A stretch of DNA of 49,360 bases from Pseudonocardia terrae (GTDB lineage Bacteria > Actinomycetota > Actinomycetes > Mycobacteriales > Pseudonocardiaceae): the NCBI RefSeq assembly GCF_021343995.1, contig NZ_JAJTTE010000048.1:1-49360 (forward strand), given 5' to 3'. Of the stretch, positions 15,525 to 23,760 are shown piece by piece (position 1 is the stretch's first letter; the number at the start of each line of letters is the position of its first letter). The position numbers were made by a program, and so were the translations under genes. The notes under the pieces are model-generated. The model saw nothing but the letters and a program-made list of their open reading frames with translations, did not search any database and was not told the origin of the DNA.

Positions 15525-16973
15525 ATGGCGAGCCAGTTCGCCGGCCGCACGGTGCTCGTCGCGGGCGCAGGGGTCTCCGGGCTCGCCGCGGCGGAGGTGC
15601 TCGTCGCGGCCGGGGCCCGGACCCTGGTGTCCGACGACCGGGCCGCGGCCCTGGAGGACCTCCCGGCCGGCGCCGAGGCCGTCACCGGGCTGCCCGAGGG
15701 CGTCGAGCTGATCGTCACCGGCCCCGGCCGCCGGCCCGACCACCCGCTCGTCGCCGAGGCGGCGGCCCGCGGGATCGAGGTCGTCGGCGAACCGGAGCTG
15801 GCCTGGCGGCTGGGGCGGGAGCGGGCGGTCCCGCCGGTGTGGCTGGTGGTGACCGGTACCAACGGCAAGACCACCTGCACCGGCATGCTCGCCGCGATCC
15901 TGCGTGCGGCCGGGCTCGACGCCGTGGCCTGCGGCAACATCGGCTACCCGGTGGTGAGCGCGGTCGCGGCGGGGCACCCCGTGCTGGCCGTGGAGCTCTC
16001 CAGCTTCCAGCTGCACTGGTCGCCCTCGGTCGTGCCGGCCGCCGGCCTGGTGCTCAACGTCGCCGAGGACCACCTGGACTGGCACGGCGGGCTCGAGTCC
16101 TACGCGGCGGCGAAGGCCCGCGCGCTCACCGGACCGGTCGCCGTCGCCGGGATCGACGACGCGATCGCGGCCCGCCTGCTCCGCGGGTCCCCGGCCCCGA
16201 CCAAGATCGGCGCCACGCTCGCCGAGCCCGGTCCGGGGCAGCTGGGGATCGTGGGGGAGCAGCTCGTCGACCGCGCCTTCCCCGCGAGTCGGGACGACCG
16301 GCCGCGCGAGTCGGGAGCTTCCGCACCACGAGTCGCGAGCACCGGCGAGGGCGTGGTGCTCGCGGAGGTCACGGACGTCACGCCCGGCGGGCCGCCCGGC
16401 CTCACGGACGCCCTGGCCGCCGCCGCGCTGGCCCGCGCCCACGGCGTCGGGGCCGACGCCGTGCGGGAGGGGCTCGCGGGGTTCCGGCCCGGACCGCACC
16501 GCTCGGCGCTGGTCGGGACGGTCGGCGGCGTCCGATACGTCGACGACTCCAAGGCCACCAATCCGCACGCCGCCGACGCCGCCCTCGCCGCCCAGCCGGC
16601 GGGGAAGATCGTCTGGATCCTCGGCGGGCTGCTCAAGGGCGCGCACGTCGACGAGCTGGTCGCCCGGCACGCGGGCCGGTTGACCGGCGCCGTGGTGATC
16701 GGCACCGACCGGGCGGAGATCATCGACGCACTCGCGCGACACGCGCCCCAGATCCCCGCGACCGAGGTGACCGAGGGCGACGATGGCGTCATGTCCTCCG
16801 CCGTCCGCCGTGCCGCCGCACTCGCCCGACCGGGGGATGTCGTGCTCCTCGCACCCGCGGCGGCCTCCATGGACCAGTTCCGGGACTACGCCGAGCGCGG
16901 CGAGGCGTTCGCGGCCGCGGTGGCGGCCCTGGAGACGCGGGCCGGGAGCGAGGCCGGGGAGCCGGGCGCATGA
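15525..16973 (+). CDS. murD: UDP-MurNAc-L-alanine:D-glutamate ligase MurD, with repeat-derived insertion
   Basis: A 482-residue Mur ligase that adds D-Glu. VLVAGAGVSGLAAAEVL opens the N-terminal domain, VVTGTNGKTTCTGM (about 107-120) is the ATP loop, NVAEDHLDWHGG and YVDDSKATNPHA are conserved. ATG 15525 follows the mraY stop by one base. Residues 253-274 (PASRDDRPRESGASAPRVAS plus TG) are encoded by three 22-nt units of the GAGTCG repeat family also seen downstream of ileS. The unit boundaries match codon boundaries, and 66 nt keeps the frame. The insertion lies in a loop before the ALAAAALARAHG helix. The stop overlaps ftsW (ATGA). Confidence 0.95.
   Translation: MASQFAGRTVLVAGAGVSGLAAAEVLVAAGARTLVSDDRAAALEDLPAGAEAVTGLPEGVELIVTGPGRRPDHPLVAEAAARGIEVVGEPELAWRLGRERAVPPVWLVVTGTNGKTTCTGMLAAILRAAGLDAVACGNIGYPVVSAVAAGHPVLAVELSSFQLHWSPSVVPAAGLVLNVAEDHLDWHGGLESYAAAKARALTGPVAVAGIDDAIAARLLRGSPAPTKIGATLAEPGPGQLGIVGEQLVDRAFPASRDDRPRESGASAPRVASTGEGVVLAEVTDVTPGGPPGLTDALAAAALARAHGVGADAVREGLAGFRPGPHRSALVGTVGGVRYVDDSKATNPHAADAALAAQPAGKIVWILGGLLKGAHVDELVARHAGRLTGAVVIGTDRAEIIDALARHAPQIPATEVTEGDDGVMSSAVRRAAALARPGDVVLLAPAAASMDQFRDYAERGEAFAAAVAALETRAGSEAGEPGA
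16281..16346 (+). repeat. three 22-bp GAGTCG repeat units inside murD
   Basis: Three consecutive 22-nt segments (16281, 16303, 16325) carry GAGTCG at the same position (16286, 16308, 16330). The first begins CCCGCGAGTCGGG, matching the units at 32701-32854. The outer bases of the units have diverged. Confidence 0.8.
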
Positions 16974-18298
16974 GTGCCCCCACCCGCCGCCCCCGACGCC
17001 CGGCCCGGACCAGCGCGGACGGCCTGGCGCCGGCACGCGCCGCCGTCGCGCGCGGCACCAAGGCCCTGCAGGCATGGCTGCGGCGCCCGCTCACCTCGCT
17101 GCACCTGGTCCTCGGCGTGTTCGGGCTGCTGACGATCTTCGGCCTGGTGATGGTGCTGTCGGCGTCGTCGGTGGAGGCGTACTCCGCGGGCGGCTCGTCG
17201 TACTCGGTGTTCGTGCGGCAGCTGGGCTTCTGTGCGGTCGGCCTGGTGCTCTTCTACCTCGGGCTGCGGATCCCGCCGAGGCGGATGCGGGCCCTGGCGC
17301 CCTGGCTGCTGATCGGCGGCGTCGTGCTGCTGGTCGCGGTGCTGGTCCCGGGCGTCGGCGTGGTCCGCAACGGTTCCCGGTCCTGGTTCGCCGTCGGCTC
17401 GTTCTCGCTGCAGCCCTCCGAGGGCGTGCGGGTGGCGCTCATGCTGTGGGGCGCGCACGTGCTCGTCGCGCGGCGCACCGTCATGCACCGCTGGAAGCAC
17501 GCGCTCAACCCGCTGGTCCCGGTCACGCTGCTGCTGCTCACCCTGCTCGTCCTCGAGCCGGACCTGGGTATGACGGTCTCGGTCGGCATCGTCATGGTCG
17601 CGCTGCTGTGGTTCGGCGGCGCCCCGATGAAGCTGATCGCCGCGATCGCCGCGGGCGGGCTGGGCGGGGCCGTGATCCTCGGGCTCACCGCCGGCTATCG
17701 CGTCAGCCGCATCACGGCGTTCCTCTCCTCGGACACCGCCGACCCGCTCGGGCCCGCCTACCAGGCCACCCAGGCGCTCTACTCCCTCGCCGACGGCGGG
17801 CTGTTCGGCGTGGGGCTGGGGCAGGGCCGCGCGAAGTGGGACTACCTGCCCAACGCGCACAACGACTTCATCTTCGCGATCATCGGCGAGGAGCTCGGCC
17901 TGGTCGGGGCCCTCGCCGTCCTCGCGCTGTTCGCGACGCTCGCCTACACGGGCCTGCGCATCGCCAAGCGCAGCACCGACCCGTGGCTGCGGCTCGTGAC
18001 CGCCACGGCCACGGCCTCCCTCGTCGTGCAGGCCGCGATCAACATCGGCTACGTGGTGGGGCTGCTGCCAGTCACCGGTCTGCAGCTGCCGCTCATCTCC
18101 TCCGGTGGTACCTCGCTCGTCGTGACCATGTTCGTGTTCGGCATGCTGACGAACGCGGCCCGGCACGAGCCCGAGGCCGTGGCGGCGCTGCGGTCGGACG
18201 GCCAGGGCCGGATCGCCTCGTTCCTGCGGCTCCCGCTGCCGGAGCCCTACCGTGCGCCCGCGCCGCGTCCGCCGGTCCAGCGGACGGTGCGCCGCTGA
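16970..18298 (+). CDS. ftsW: SEDS peptidoglycan glycosyltransferase FtsW
   Basis: A 442-residue polytopic protein of the SEDS family that polymerises lipid II at the septum with FtsI. A basic cytoplasmic head of about 45 residues precedes the membrane segments. Conserved pieces include VMVLSASSVEAY, NGSRSWFAVGSFSLQPSE, LEPDLGMTV, PNAHNDFIFAIIGEELG and the C-terminal GLQLPLISSGGTSL. ATG 16970 overlaps the murD stop (ATGA). A dispersed GCGGAGC repeat follows its stop. Confidence 0.95.
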   Translation: MSAPTRRPRRPARTSADGLAPARAAVARGTKALQAWLRRPLTSLHLVLGVFGLLTIFGLVMVLSASSVEAYSAGGSSYSVFVRQLGFCAVGLVLFYLGLRIPPRRMRALAPWLLIGGVVLLVAVLVPGVGVVRNGSRSWFAVGSFSLQPSEGVRVALMLWGAHVLVARRTVMHRWKHALNPLVPVTLLLLTLLVLEPDLGMTVSVGIVMVALLWFGGAPMKLIAAIAAGGLGGAVILGLTAGYRVSRITAFLSSDTADPLGPAYQATQALYSLADGGLFGVGLGQGRAKWDYLPNAHNDFIFAIIGEELGLVGALAVLALFATLAYTGLRIAKRSTDPWLRLVTATATASLVVQAAINIGYVVGLLPVTGLQLPLISSGGTSLVVTMFVFGMLTNAARHEPEAVAALRSDGQGRIASFLRLPLPEPYRAPAPRPPVQRTVRR

Positions 18299-18318
18299 GC
18301 GGAGCACGCGGAGCGGAC
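18296..18318 (+). repeat. dispersed GCGGAGC element after ftsW
   Basis: TGAGCGGAGCACGCGGAGCG starts with the ftsW stop codon and differs by two bases from the copies after ftsI. It preserves the 9-bp internal repeat. The ftsW-murG gap of 66 nt consists largely of this element and the murG ribosome site. Confidence 0.8.
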
Positions 18319-18364
18319 GACCGCGCCGACCATCCCGACAACAGCAGATCCCCGAGCGGAGACG

Positions 18365-19474
18365 ATGAGCGAGTACGGCACCCAGTTCCTGCCGCGGATG
18401 GGCCCGGGCCCGTCGGTGGTGGTCGCCGGCGGCGGCACCGCCGGTCACATCGAGCCGGCGCTCGCCCTCGCCGACGCCGTCAAGCGGCTGCGGCCCGACG
18501 CGACCGTCACGGCCCTGGGCACGGAGAAGGGCCTCGACACGCGGCTGATCCCGGCCCGCGGCTACCCCCTCGAGCTGATCCCGCCCGTCCCGCTCCCGCG
18601 CAAGCCGACCGCGGACCTGCTCCGGCTGCCCGGCAAGGTGCGCGGCGCCGTGGCCCGGGTGCGCGAGGTGCTCACCAAGGTCGAGGCCGACGTCGTGGTG
18701 GGCTTCGGCGGGTTCGTCGCGCTGCCGGCCTACCTCGGCGCCCGCGGGCGGGTCCCGATCGTGGTGCACGAGGCCAACGCCCGGGCGGGGCTGGCCAACA
18801 AGGTCGGCGCGCGGTTCGCCGCCGCCGTCGTCGCGGCCGTGCCCGGCAGTGGCCTGCCCGACGCCCAGGTGCTCGGCATCCCGCTGCGGCACGCCGTCAC
18901 CACGCTCGACCGCGCGGGGCTGCGCGACCGGGCCCGCCGCCGCTTCGGGCTGCCCCCGACGGGCCCGGTGCTGCTCGTCTTCGGCGGCTCGCAGGGCGCG
19001 CGGACCCTGAACGGCGCGGTGGCGCAGGCGCTGCCGGGCCTGCTGCACGAGGGCGTCGGCGTGCTGCACGCGCACGGCCCGACGGGGCAGGCCGCCGCGC
19101 CGCAGCCGGGGTACATGCCGCTGCCCTACATCGAGGACATGCACCTCGCCTACGCCGCGGCCGACGCGGTGCTCTGCCGGGCCGGCGCGATGACGGTCGC
19201 CGAGGTCTCCGCCGTCGGGCTGCCCGCGGTGTACGTGCCGCTGCCGCACGGCAACGGCGAGCAGGCCCTCAACGCCGAACCGGTGGTCAGGGCCGGGGGC
19301 GGCGTGCTCGTCCCGGACGCCGAGCTGACCGGCGACCGCGTCCTGGCCGAGCTGGTCCCGTGGTTCCGCGAGCCGCAGCGGATCGCCGCGATGGGCGCCG
19401 CGGCCCGCGCCTCCGGCCACGCCGACGCCGACGAGCGGCTGGCCCAGGTGGTGTTCGGGGTGCTGGGCAGGTGA
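18365..19474 (+). CDS. murG: UDP-GlcNAc:lipid I N-acetylglucosaminyltransferase MurG
   Basis: A 369-residue GT28 glycosyltransferase that makes lipid II at the inner membrane face. VVAGGGTAGHIEPALALAD (about 19-37) is the N-terminal G-loop, VHEANARAGLANK the acceptor-side motif, and VFGGSQGARTLN (about 203-214) the second G-loop. CRAGAMTVAEV and PLPHGNGEQALNA bind the UDP-sugar. ATG 18365 lies 4 nt after GCGGAG. Its stop overlaps the murC GTG. The length matches the family. Confidence 0.95.
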   Translation: MSEYGTQFLPRMGPGPSVVVAGGGTAGHIEPALALADAVKRLRPDATVTALGTEKGLDTRLIPARGYPLELIPPVPLPRKPTADLLRLPGKVRGAVARVREVLTKVEADVVVGFGGFVALPAYLGARGRVPIVVHEANARAGLANKVGARFAAAVVAAVPGSGLPDAQVLGIPLRHAVTTLDRAGLRDRARRRFGLPPTGPVLLVFGGSQGARTLNGAVAQALPGLLHEGVGVLHAHGPTGQAAAPQPGYMPLPYIEDMHLAYAAADAVLCRAGAMTVAEVSAVGLPAVYVPLPHGNGEQALNAEPVVRAGGGVLVPDAELTGDRVLAELVPWFREPQRIAAMGAAARASGHADADERLAQVVFGVLGR

Positions 19475-20910
19475 CCGTGCACAGCTCCGTCCCCGTGCTG
19501 GGGCCCCGGGTGCACCTCATCGGCATCGGTGGGGCGGGGATGAGCGGGATCGCGCGGATCCTGCTGGCCCGCGGCGTCGAGGTCTCGGGGTCCGACGCCA
19601 AGGACTCGCGCACCGTCCTCGCCCTGCGGGCGCTGGGGGCGTCGATCGCCGTCGGGCACGCCGCGGAGAACCTCGAACAGCTCGGCGGGCCGCCCACGGT
19701 GGTCGTGTCGACCGCGATCCGGGAGTCCAACCCGGAGCTCGTGCGGGCCCGCGAGCGGGGCCTCACGGTCGTGCACCGGGCCCAGGCGCTCGCCGCGCTG
19801 ACCCAGGGCTACCGGGTCGCCGCCGTCGCGGGCACGCACGGCAAGACCTCCACCTCGTCGATGCTCACCGTCGCGCTGCAGCACTGCGGCGTGGACCCGT
19901 CGTTCGCCATCGGCGGCGACCTCACGGTCACCGGCGCCGGGGCCCACCACGGCGAGGGCGACGTCTTCGTGGTCGAGGCCGACGAGTCGGACGGTTCGTT
20001 CACCGCCTACGCGCCGCTCGTCGCCGTCGTCACCAACGTCGAACCCGACCACCTGGACCATCACGGCGACGAGGCCTCCTACCGGGCCGTGTTCGAGGAG
20101 TTCCTCGGCAGGCTCGCACCCGGCGGCACGCTCGTGACCTGCGCCGACGACGAGGGCGCCGAACGGCTGGCGACGCTCGCCGAGGCCGGCGGGGTGCCGG
20201 TGCGCCGGTACGGGCGCACCGCCGCCGGCCCCGAGGACGCGGTCCTGCTCGACTTCCGGCCGGAGGGCCCCGGCTCGCGCGTGCGGGCGCGGCACGCCGG
20301 CGTCGAGCGGGAGCTGGAGCTGGCCGTGCCCGGCGAGCACATGGCGCTCAACGCCCTCGGCGCGCTCCTGGCCGGGGTCGCGCTCGGCGCGCCGGTGGGC
20401 GGCCTGGTCGAGGGGCTCGCGGTGTTCGACGGCGTCCGGCGCCGGTTCGAGTTCAAGGGCCGGGCCGGCGGGGTCGCCGTCTACGACGACTACGCCCACC
20501 ACCCCACCGAGGTCGCCGCCACCCTGCGCGCGGCGCGCGAGGTGCAGCCCCCGGCGGGAGGGCCCGGACAGCGCAGCCGGGTGATCGTGGCGTTCCAGCC
20601 GCACCTCTACTCCCGTACGCGGACCTTCGCCGAGGACTTCGGGCGGTCCCTCGCGCTGGCCGACGAGGTCGTGGTCCTCGACGTCTACGGTGCGCGGGAG
20701 GACCCCGAGCCGGGCGTGAGCGGCGCGCTGGTCGCCGACGCCGTGCCGCTGCCGGCCGAGCAGGTGCACTTCGTCCCGGCGTGGGGGGACGTGCCGGGCG
20801 TGCTCGCGCGCCTGGCCCGCCCCGGCGACCTGGTCCTCACCATGGGCGCCGGCGACGTCACCGTCCTCGGCCCGGAGATCCTCCTCGAACTGGACCGGGC
20901 CGCGACGTGA
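19471..20910 (+). CDS. murC: UDP-MurNAc:L-alanine ligase MurC
   Basis: A 479-residue Mur ligase that adds the first amino acid. VHLIGIGGAGMSGIARILL (about 15-33) is the N-terminal dinucleotide-like loop, VAGTHGKTSTSSM (about 119-131) the ATP loop, EADESDGSF and NVEPDHLDHHGD are family motifs, and YDDYAHHPTEV with FQPHLYSRT mark the C-terminal domain. GTG 19471 overlaps the murG stop (GTGA), and the stop overlaps the ftsQ start in the same way. Confidence 0.95.
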   Translation: MTVHSSVPVLGPRVHLIGIGGAGMSGIARILLARGVEVSGSDAKDSRTVLALRALGASIAVGHAAENLEQLGGPPTVVVSTAIRESNPELVRARERGLTVVHRAQALAALTQGYRVAAVAGTHGKTSTSSMLTVALQHCGVDPSFAIGGDLTVTGAGAHHGEGDVFVVEADESDGSFTAYAPLVAVVTNVEPDHLDHHGDEASYRAVFEEFLGRLAPGGTLVTCADDEGAERLATLAEAGGVPVRRYGRTAAGPEDAVLLDFRPEGPGSRVRARHAGVERELELAVPGEHMALNALGALLAGVALGAPVGGLVEGLAVFDGVRRRFEFKGRAGGVAVYDDYAHHPTEVAATLRAAREVQPPAGGPGQRSRVIVAFQPHLYSRTRTFAEDFGRSLALADEVVVLDVYGAREDPEPGVSGALVADAVPLPAEQVHFVPAWGDVPGVLARLARPGDLVLTMGAGDVTVLGPEILLELDRAAT

Positions 20911-21872
20911 CCCGGACCTCCTCCACCCGGCGCGGGCGCCGGTCGTCGGACCGCTCCGGTGACCGCACCGCCGACCGCATGCCCGCGCGCCCGGCCGCCG
21001 CCGAGCGCGCCCGCCGCATCCGCGAGGAGCGGGCGGCGCAACGGGGACGGCTGCTGCCGCAGCAGCAACGGGCGGAGGAGAAGCGGGCGCGCAGGACGGC
21101 GCAGCGGTCGGCGCAGGTCTCGGCGCGGCAGGCCCGGAAGGCCCGCAAGGCGGCGGTCCGGGCGGCCAGGCCCGGCGACCGGCGGTTCCGGGTGCGGCGG
21201 CGGGTCGCGCTGACCCTGCTGGTCCTGGTGCTGCTCGCGGCGCTGGGTGTGGGGTCGTGGCTGCTGCTGACCCGCTCCGGGCTCGCCGACGTGGAGACCG
21301 TGGAGGTCACGGGCACCCTGACCGTCTCACGGGACGCGGTCCTGGACGCCGCGGCCGTCGAGACCGGGGGGCCGCTCGCCGAGGTCGACACCAAGGCCGC
21401 CGCCGAACGCGTCGCCCAGCTGCCCGGGGTCGGCTCCGTGCAGGTCAGCCGCGGGTGGCCGCACACGGTGGAGATCGCCGTCGTGGAGCGGACGGCGGTG
21501 GCGCTGGCGCGGACCCCGCAGGGGATCACGCTCGTCGACGCCACCGGCGTCGCCTACCAGAAGGCGCCCGAGGTGCCGCCCGCGCTGCCGATGCTGGGCT
21601 TCGGCGCCGTCGGGCCGGACGACCCGTCGACCAGGGCCGCGCTCACCGTCCTCCAGGCGCTGCCGGCCGACCTGCGCGGGCAGGTCACCACGATCGACGT
21701 CGACAATGCGGCCACCGAGCCCACCGTCCGGCTCGGGCTGGGGGAGCGGCAGGTGCTGTTCGGCTCCACCGACCGCGCGGACCGCAAGGTCGCCGTGCTC
21801 GTGCCGCTGCTGACCCAGGAGGGCAGCGTCTACGACGTCTCCAGCCCGGAGCTCCCGACCGTCACCCGCTGA
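20907..21872 (+). CDS. ftsQ: cell division protein FtsQ
   Basis: A 321-residue bitopic protein. A highly basic, Arg/Ala-rich cytoplasmic head of about 98 residues is followed by one membrane segment (VALTLLVLVLLAALGVGSWL) and a POTRA domain beginning VETVEVTGTLTVSRDAV (about 130-147). ERVAQLPGVGSVQVSRGWPH and GITLVDATGVAY belong to the FtsQ/DivIB domain. GTG 20907 overlaps the murC stop. It recruits and regulates FtsL, FtsB, FtsW and FtsI at the septum. A 246-nt gap follows before ftsZ. Confidence 0.92.
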   Translation: MTRTSSTRRGRRSSDRSGDRTADRMPARPAAAERARRIREERAAQRGRLLPQQQRAEEKRARRTAQRSAQVSARQARKARKAAVRAARPGDRRFRVRRRVALTLLVLVLLAALGVGSWLLLTRSGLADVETVEVTGTLTVSRDAVLDAAAVETGGPLAEVDTKAAAERVAQLPGVGSVQVSRGWPHTVEIAVVERTAVALARTPQGITLVDATGVAYQKAPEVPPALPMLGFGAVGPDDPSTRAALTVLQALPADLRGQVTTIDVDNAATEPTVRLGLGERQVLFGSTDRADRKVAVLVPLLTQEGSVYDVSSPELPTVTR

Positions 21873-22015
21873 CCGGTCGCTTCCTGAGAGAGCCACTGCT
21901 CCGTCCGGACCAGCCTGTCGCTCTCCGTCAGGCCGGATGGGCTCTGGGTCACGAGGAGGTCACGGTTCCGCGGTCTCCACACCATCGAGGTGTTGCCGAC
22001 GCGCGGCGCGCCTGC

Positions 22016-22045
22016 TGGACCGTGGCCCCTCCTCGGACCTAGCGT
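22016..22045 (+). promoter_or_regulatory. candidate ftsZ promoter
   Basis: TAGCGT (22040-22045) fits a TANNNT -10 and TGGACC (22016-22021) is a poor -35 at 18 bp. The 246-nt ftsQ-ftsZ gap is the largest in the distal dcw cluster and is a usual place for separate ftsZ promoters. The call rests on position and a weak match. Confidence 0.25.
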
Positions 22046-22118
22046 TCGACCGCGAACGGCCCGGACAGACCTGCTGGACGGAGCTGACCCGGACCCGAGC
22101 GACCGAGAGGTGCCGCGC

Positions 22119-23525
22119 ATGACGCCCCCGCACAACTACCTGGCAGTGATCAAGGTGGTCGGCATCGGTGGCGGCGGCGTCAACGCCGTCAACCGCATGA
22201 TCGAGGTCGGCCTGAAGGGCGTCGAGTTCATCGCGGTGAACACCGACGCGCAGGCCCTCCTCATGTCCGACGCGGACGTGAAGCTGGACATCGGCCGCGA
22301 GCTGACCCGTGGCCTCGGCGCGGGCGCCAACCCGGAGGTGGGCCGCAAGGCCGCCGAGGACCACCGCGAGGAGATCGAGGAGGTCCTCAAGGGGGCCGAC
22401 ATGGTCTTCGTGACCGCCGGCGAGGGCGGCGGGACGGGCACCGGCGGCGCGCCGGTCGTCGCGTCGATCGCCCGCAAGCTCGGCGCGCTCACCATCGGTG
22501 TGGTCACCCGGCCCTTCACCTTCGAGGGGCGCCGCCGTGCCGGCCAGGCGGAGGACGGGATCACCCAGCTCCGCAACGAGTGCGACACCCTGATCGTCAT
22601 CCCCAACGACCGGCTGCTGCAGCTCGGCGATGTCGGCGTCTCCCTGATGGACGCCTTCCGCTCGGCCGACGAGGTGCTGCTCTCCGGTGTGCAGGGCATC
22701 ACGAACCTGATCACCACGCCGGGCCTGATCAACCTGGACTTCGCCGACGTCAAGTCGGTCATGTCCGGCGCCGGGTCCGCCTTGATGGGCATCGGCTCGG
22801 CCAGGGGGGAGGGCAGAGCCGTGCAGGCCGCCGGCAAGGCGATCAACTCACCGTTGCTGGAGGCGTCGATGGACGGCGCCCAGGGCGTGCTGCTGTCGAT
22901 CGCGGGTGGGTCGGACCTCGGCCTGTTCGAGATCAACGAGGCCGCGTCGCTGGTCCAGGAGGCGGCCCACCCCGAGGCCAACATCATCTTCGGCACGGTG
23001 ATCGACGACTCCCTCGGCGACGAGGTGCGCATCACGGTGATAGCAGCCGGGTTCGAGGGCGGCACGCCCACGCACAAGAAGCTGGAGCCCTCCGCCTTCC
23101 GCTCGGCCGAGCCCGCCGCGCCCGTGGCGCCGCCTGCCGCGGCCCCGCCGGCCGCCCCGTCGCCCGCGCCGCAGACCCCGCCGTCGTCGGGGAACACCGG
23201 CAACGGCCACACTGGGTACTCGCCCGGATCCTCGACGGCGTTCGGCTCGGGTGCGAACCAGAGCGGCACGCTGCCGCCCGTGGCGCCGTACTCGCCGCCG
23301 GCGCCCCGCCAGCCGGAGGTGGCCCGGCAGAACCCGGCCATGACGGAGCTGGGCGGTCCTGTGGCGGAGGGCCCGGCGCCCTCGTCCCCGTCGTCCGGCA
23401 TGCACGTGCAGCCGGACCCGGCCCCCGGCGCGCCGTCGACGTCCTCCAGCGCCCCCTCAGCCACGCCGAGCCGGGACGGGGAGGTCGACGACGACGTCGA
23501 CGTCCCGCCCTTCATGCGCCGCTGA
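22119..23525 (+). CDS. ftsZ: cell division GTPase FtsZ
   Basis: A 468-residue tubulin homologue that forms the cytokinetic ring. VVGIGGGGVNAVNRMIE opens the Rossmann fold, GEGGGTGTGGAP (about 102-113) is the tubulin signature loop, and NLDFADVKSVM is the T7 loop with its catalytic acidic residue. After the core (about 320 residues), a Pro/Ser/Ala-rich linker of about 125 residues leads to the conserved tail DDDVDVPPFMRR, the docking peptide for SepF and FtsW-type partners. ATG 22119 follows GAGAGG by 8 nt. No ftsA is present, as usual in actinobacteria. Confidence 0.97.
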   Translation: MTPPHNYLAVIKVVGIGGGGVNAVNRMIEVGLKGVEFIAVNTDAQALLMSDADVKLDIGRELTRGLGAGANPEVGRKAAEDHREEIEEVLKGADMVFVTAGEGGGTGTGGAPVVASIARKLGALTIGVVTRPFTFEGRRRAGQAEDGITQLRNECDTLIVIPNDRLLQLGDVGVSLMDAFRSADEVLLSGVQGITNLITTPGLINLDFADVKSVMSGAGSALMGIGSARGEGRAVQAAGKAINSPLLEASMDGAQGVLLSIAGGSDLGLFEINEAASLVQEAAHPEANIIFGTVIDDSLGDEVRITVIAAGFEGGTPTHKKLEPSAFRSAEPAAPVAPPAAAPPAAPSPAPQTPPSSGNTGNGHTGYSPGSSTAFGSGANQSGTLPPVAPYSPPAPRQPEVARQNPAMTELGGPVAEGPAPSSPSSGMHVQPDPAPGAPSTSSSAPSATPSRDGEVDDDVDVPPFMRR

Positions 23526-23551
23526 GGTCCGGGAGACGTAGGTACCGGCGG

Positions 23552-23580
23552 GGGGGTGCCGGACGCGGTCCGGCACCCCC
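23552..23580 (+). terminator. strong hairpin terminator after ftsZ
   Basis: GGGGGTGCCGGAC (23552-23564) pairs perfectly over 13 bp with 23568-23580 around a 3-nt loop (GCG). It begins 27 nt after the ftsZ stop and closes the dcw transcription unit. No T-run follows. Confidence 0.85.
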
Positions 23581-23658
23581 GCCCGTTCTGGCGCCTCGTG
23601 CCGCCGCCGAGTGGACCGGCGCCCACGGGCTGCTGCGGCTGCTCTCCACCACCGAACC

Positions 23659-23730
23659 GCTCGCACACCGCTCCGCCCCTTGGCACACCAGCTCCAACCG
23701 CTGTGCGGGAGGGCGATGTGGTGTGCGAGG
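23659..23730. repeat. 20-bp-period dyad element, copy A
   Basis: GCACAC cores at 23663 and 23683 are followed by inverted cores CTGTGC at 23701 and GTGTGC at 23721. Steps are 20, 18 and 20 bp, and all pairs share one centre of symmetry. The outer arms are CTCGCACAC and GTGTGCGAG. Copy B at 37855-37926 has the same geometry. The element ends 18 nt before the pgeF -10 box, so its last unit overlaps the -35 position. Confidence 0.7.
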
Positions 23731-23748
23731 CACCGGATGCGCCGTGGA

Positions 23749-23754
23749 TAGGGT
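23749..23754 (+). promoter_or_regulatory. -10 box TAGGGT, leaderless promoter of pgeF
   Basis: TAGGGT ends 6 nt before GTG 23761. The expected -35 position (about 23726-23731) falls on the last unit of the dyad element, so no independent -35 is seen. Confidence 0.6.
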
Positions 23755-23760
23755 CGTGGG

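Noticed and set aside
16886..19420. 844-residue minus-strand ORF with repeated Gln/Arg/Asp
   Set aside because: It is antisense to ftsW and murG, both with full motif sets. High GC keeps such frames open by chance.
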